From: an uncultured Mollicutes bacterium
GTDB taxonomy: Bacteria; Bacillota_I; Bacilli_A; RFN20; CAG-826
Direction of reading: 5' to 3'
NCBI GenBank assembly: GCA_900545015.1
Contig: UQXJ01000034.1
Span: forward strand, 1-13,648
DNA length: 13,648 bases
Position numbers and translations under genes: made by a program. Below are positions 13,638-13,648 of this stretch, piece by piece. Every line of letters begins with the position of its first letter. Position 1 is the first letter of the stretch. The notes beneath the pieces are model-generated. The model searched no databases, had not been told where the DNA came from, and saw only the letters and a list, made by a program, of their open reading frames with translations.

Positions 13638-13648
13638 TTACAGGGAAA

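Overview
The window is very AT-rich and uses the standard bacterial code: every tryptophan codon checked (cas1, cas9, the membrane HTH gene) is TGG, and genes end in TAA, TAG or TGA. With a type II-A CRISPR-Cas system and strong AGGAGG-type ribosome sites, this points to a low-GC Gram-positive lineage (Bacilli/Erysipelotrichia/Mollicutes-related, probably a host-associated or uncultured one). The taxonomy is inferred from composition and gene content only. All convincing protein genes lie on the minus strand; the only clear plus-strand gene is the tracrRNA.

Positions 1-6880 hold a complete type II-A CRISPR-Cas locus. Read on the minus strand the order is cas9, cas1, cas2, csn2, leader, then an array of seven identical 36-nt repeats and six spacers, ending at a hairpin plus T-run terminator. 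The genes abut or overlap, so they form one operon. A tracrRNA of about 70 nt diverges from cas9, with its own promoter and terminator. The cas9 reading frame is broken by an apparent one-base deletion just after the RuvC-II catalytic Glu and before the HNH domain, while every catalytic motif on both sides is intact. The window therefore encodes intact adaptation proteins and intact guide RNAs but an interrupted effector.

The most notable structure in the CRISPR part is a shared promoter/5'-end module. The array leader and the tracrRNA gene have near-identical promoter cores, each followed by the same 11-mer GTAATTTGCAT at the predicted transcript start. In tracrRNA this is the start of the anti-repeat. 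In the leader it is a mini anti-repeat that can pair with the first repeat.

Positions 6881-7291 carry no gene but contain three copies of TTCGTAAAATGTAA spaced exactly 32 bp apart, two of them extended into palindromes. Positions 7292-9567 hold a translationally coupled pair: a soluble FtsH-like AAA+/M41 metalloprotease without membrane anchors or the usual pore-loop motif, and a DEDDh exonuclease with a C-terminal BRCT-like domain. Upstream of these sits a small Cro/C1-type regulator (9709-9948) with a perfect 14-bp palindrome in its leader and a terminator containing its own stop codon.

Positions 10013-11572 hold a helical protein resembling DUF5677 proteins, with two similar Ser/His-containing motifs. 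Its frame is cut by a TGA but continues open and protein-like for 50 codons to a TAG, so it is either a nonsense-mutated or a readthrough gene. Positions 11629-12537 encode a membrane-anchored HTH regulator with a zinc knuckle. Positions 12789-13454 encode a MmcQ/YjbR-family protein. The right edge carries a short tandem repeat that may continue outside the window. The mix of CRISPR, protease-nuclease pair, small regulators and damaged genes looks like an accessory/defence region, but that label is an inference.
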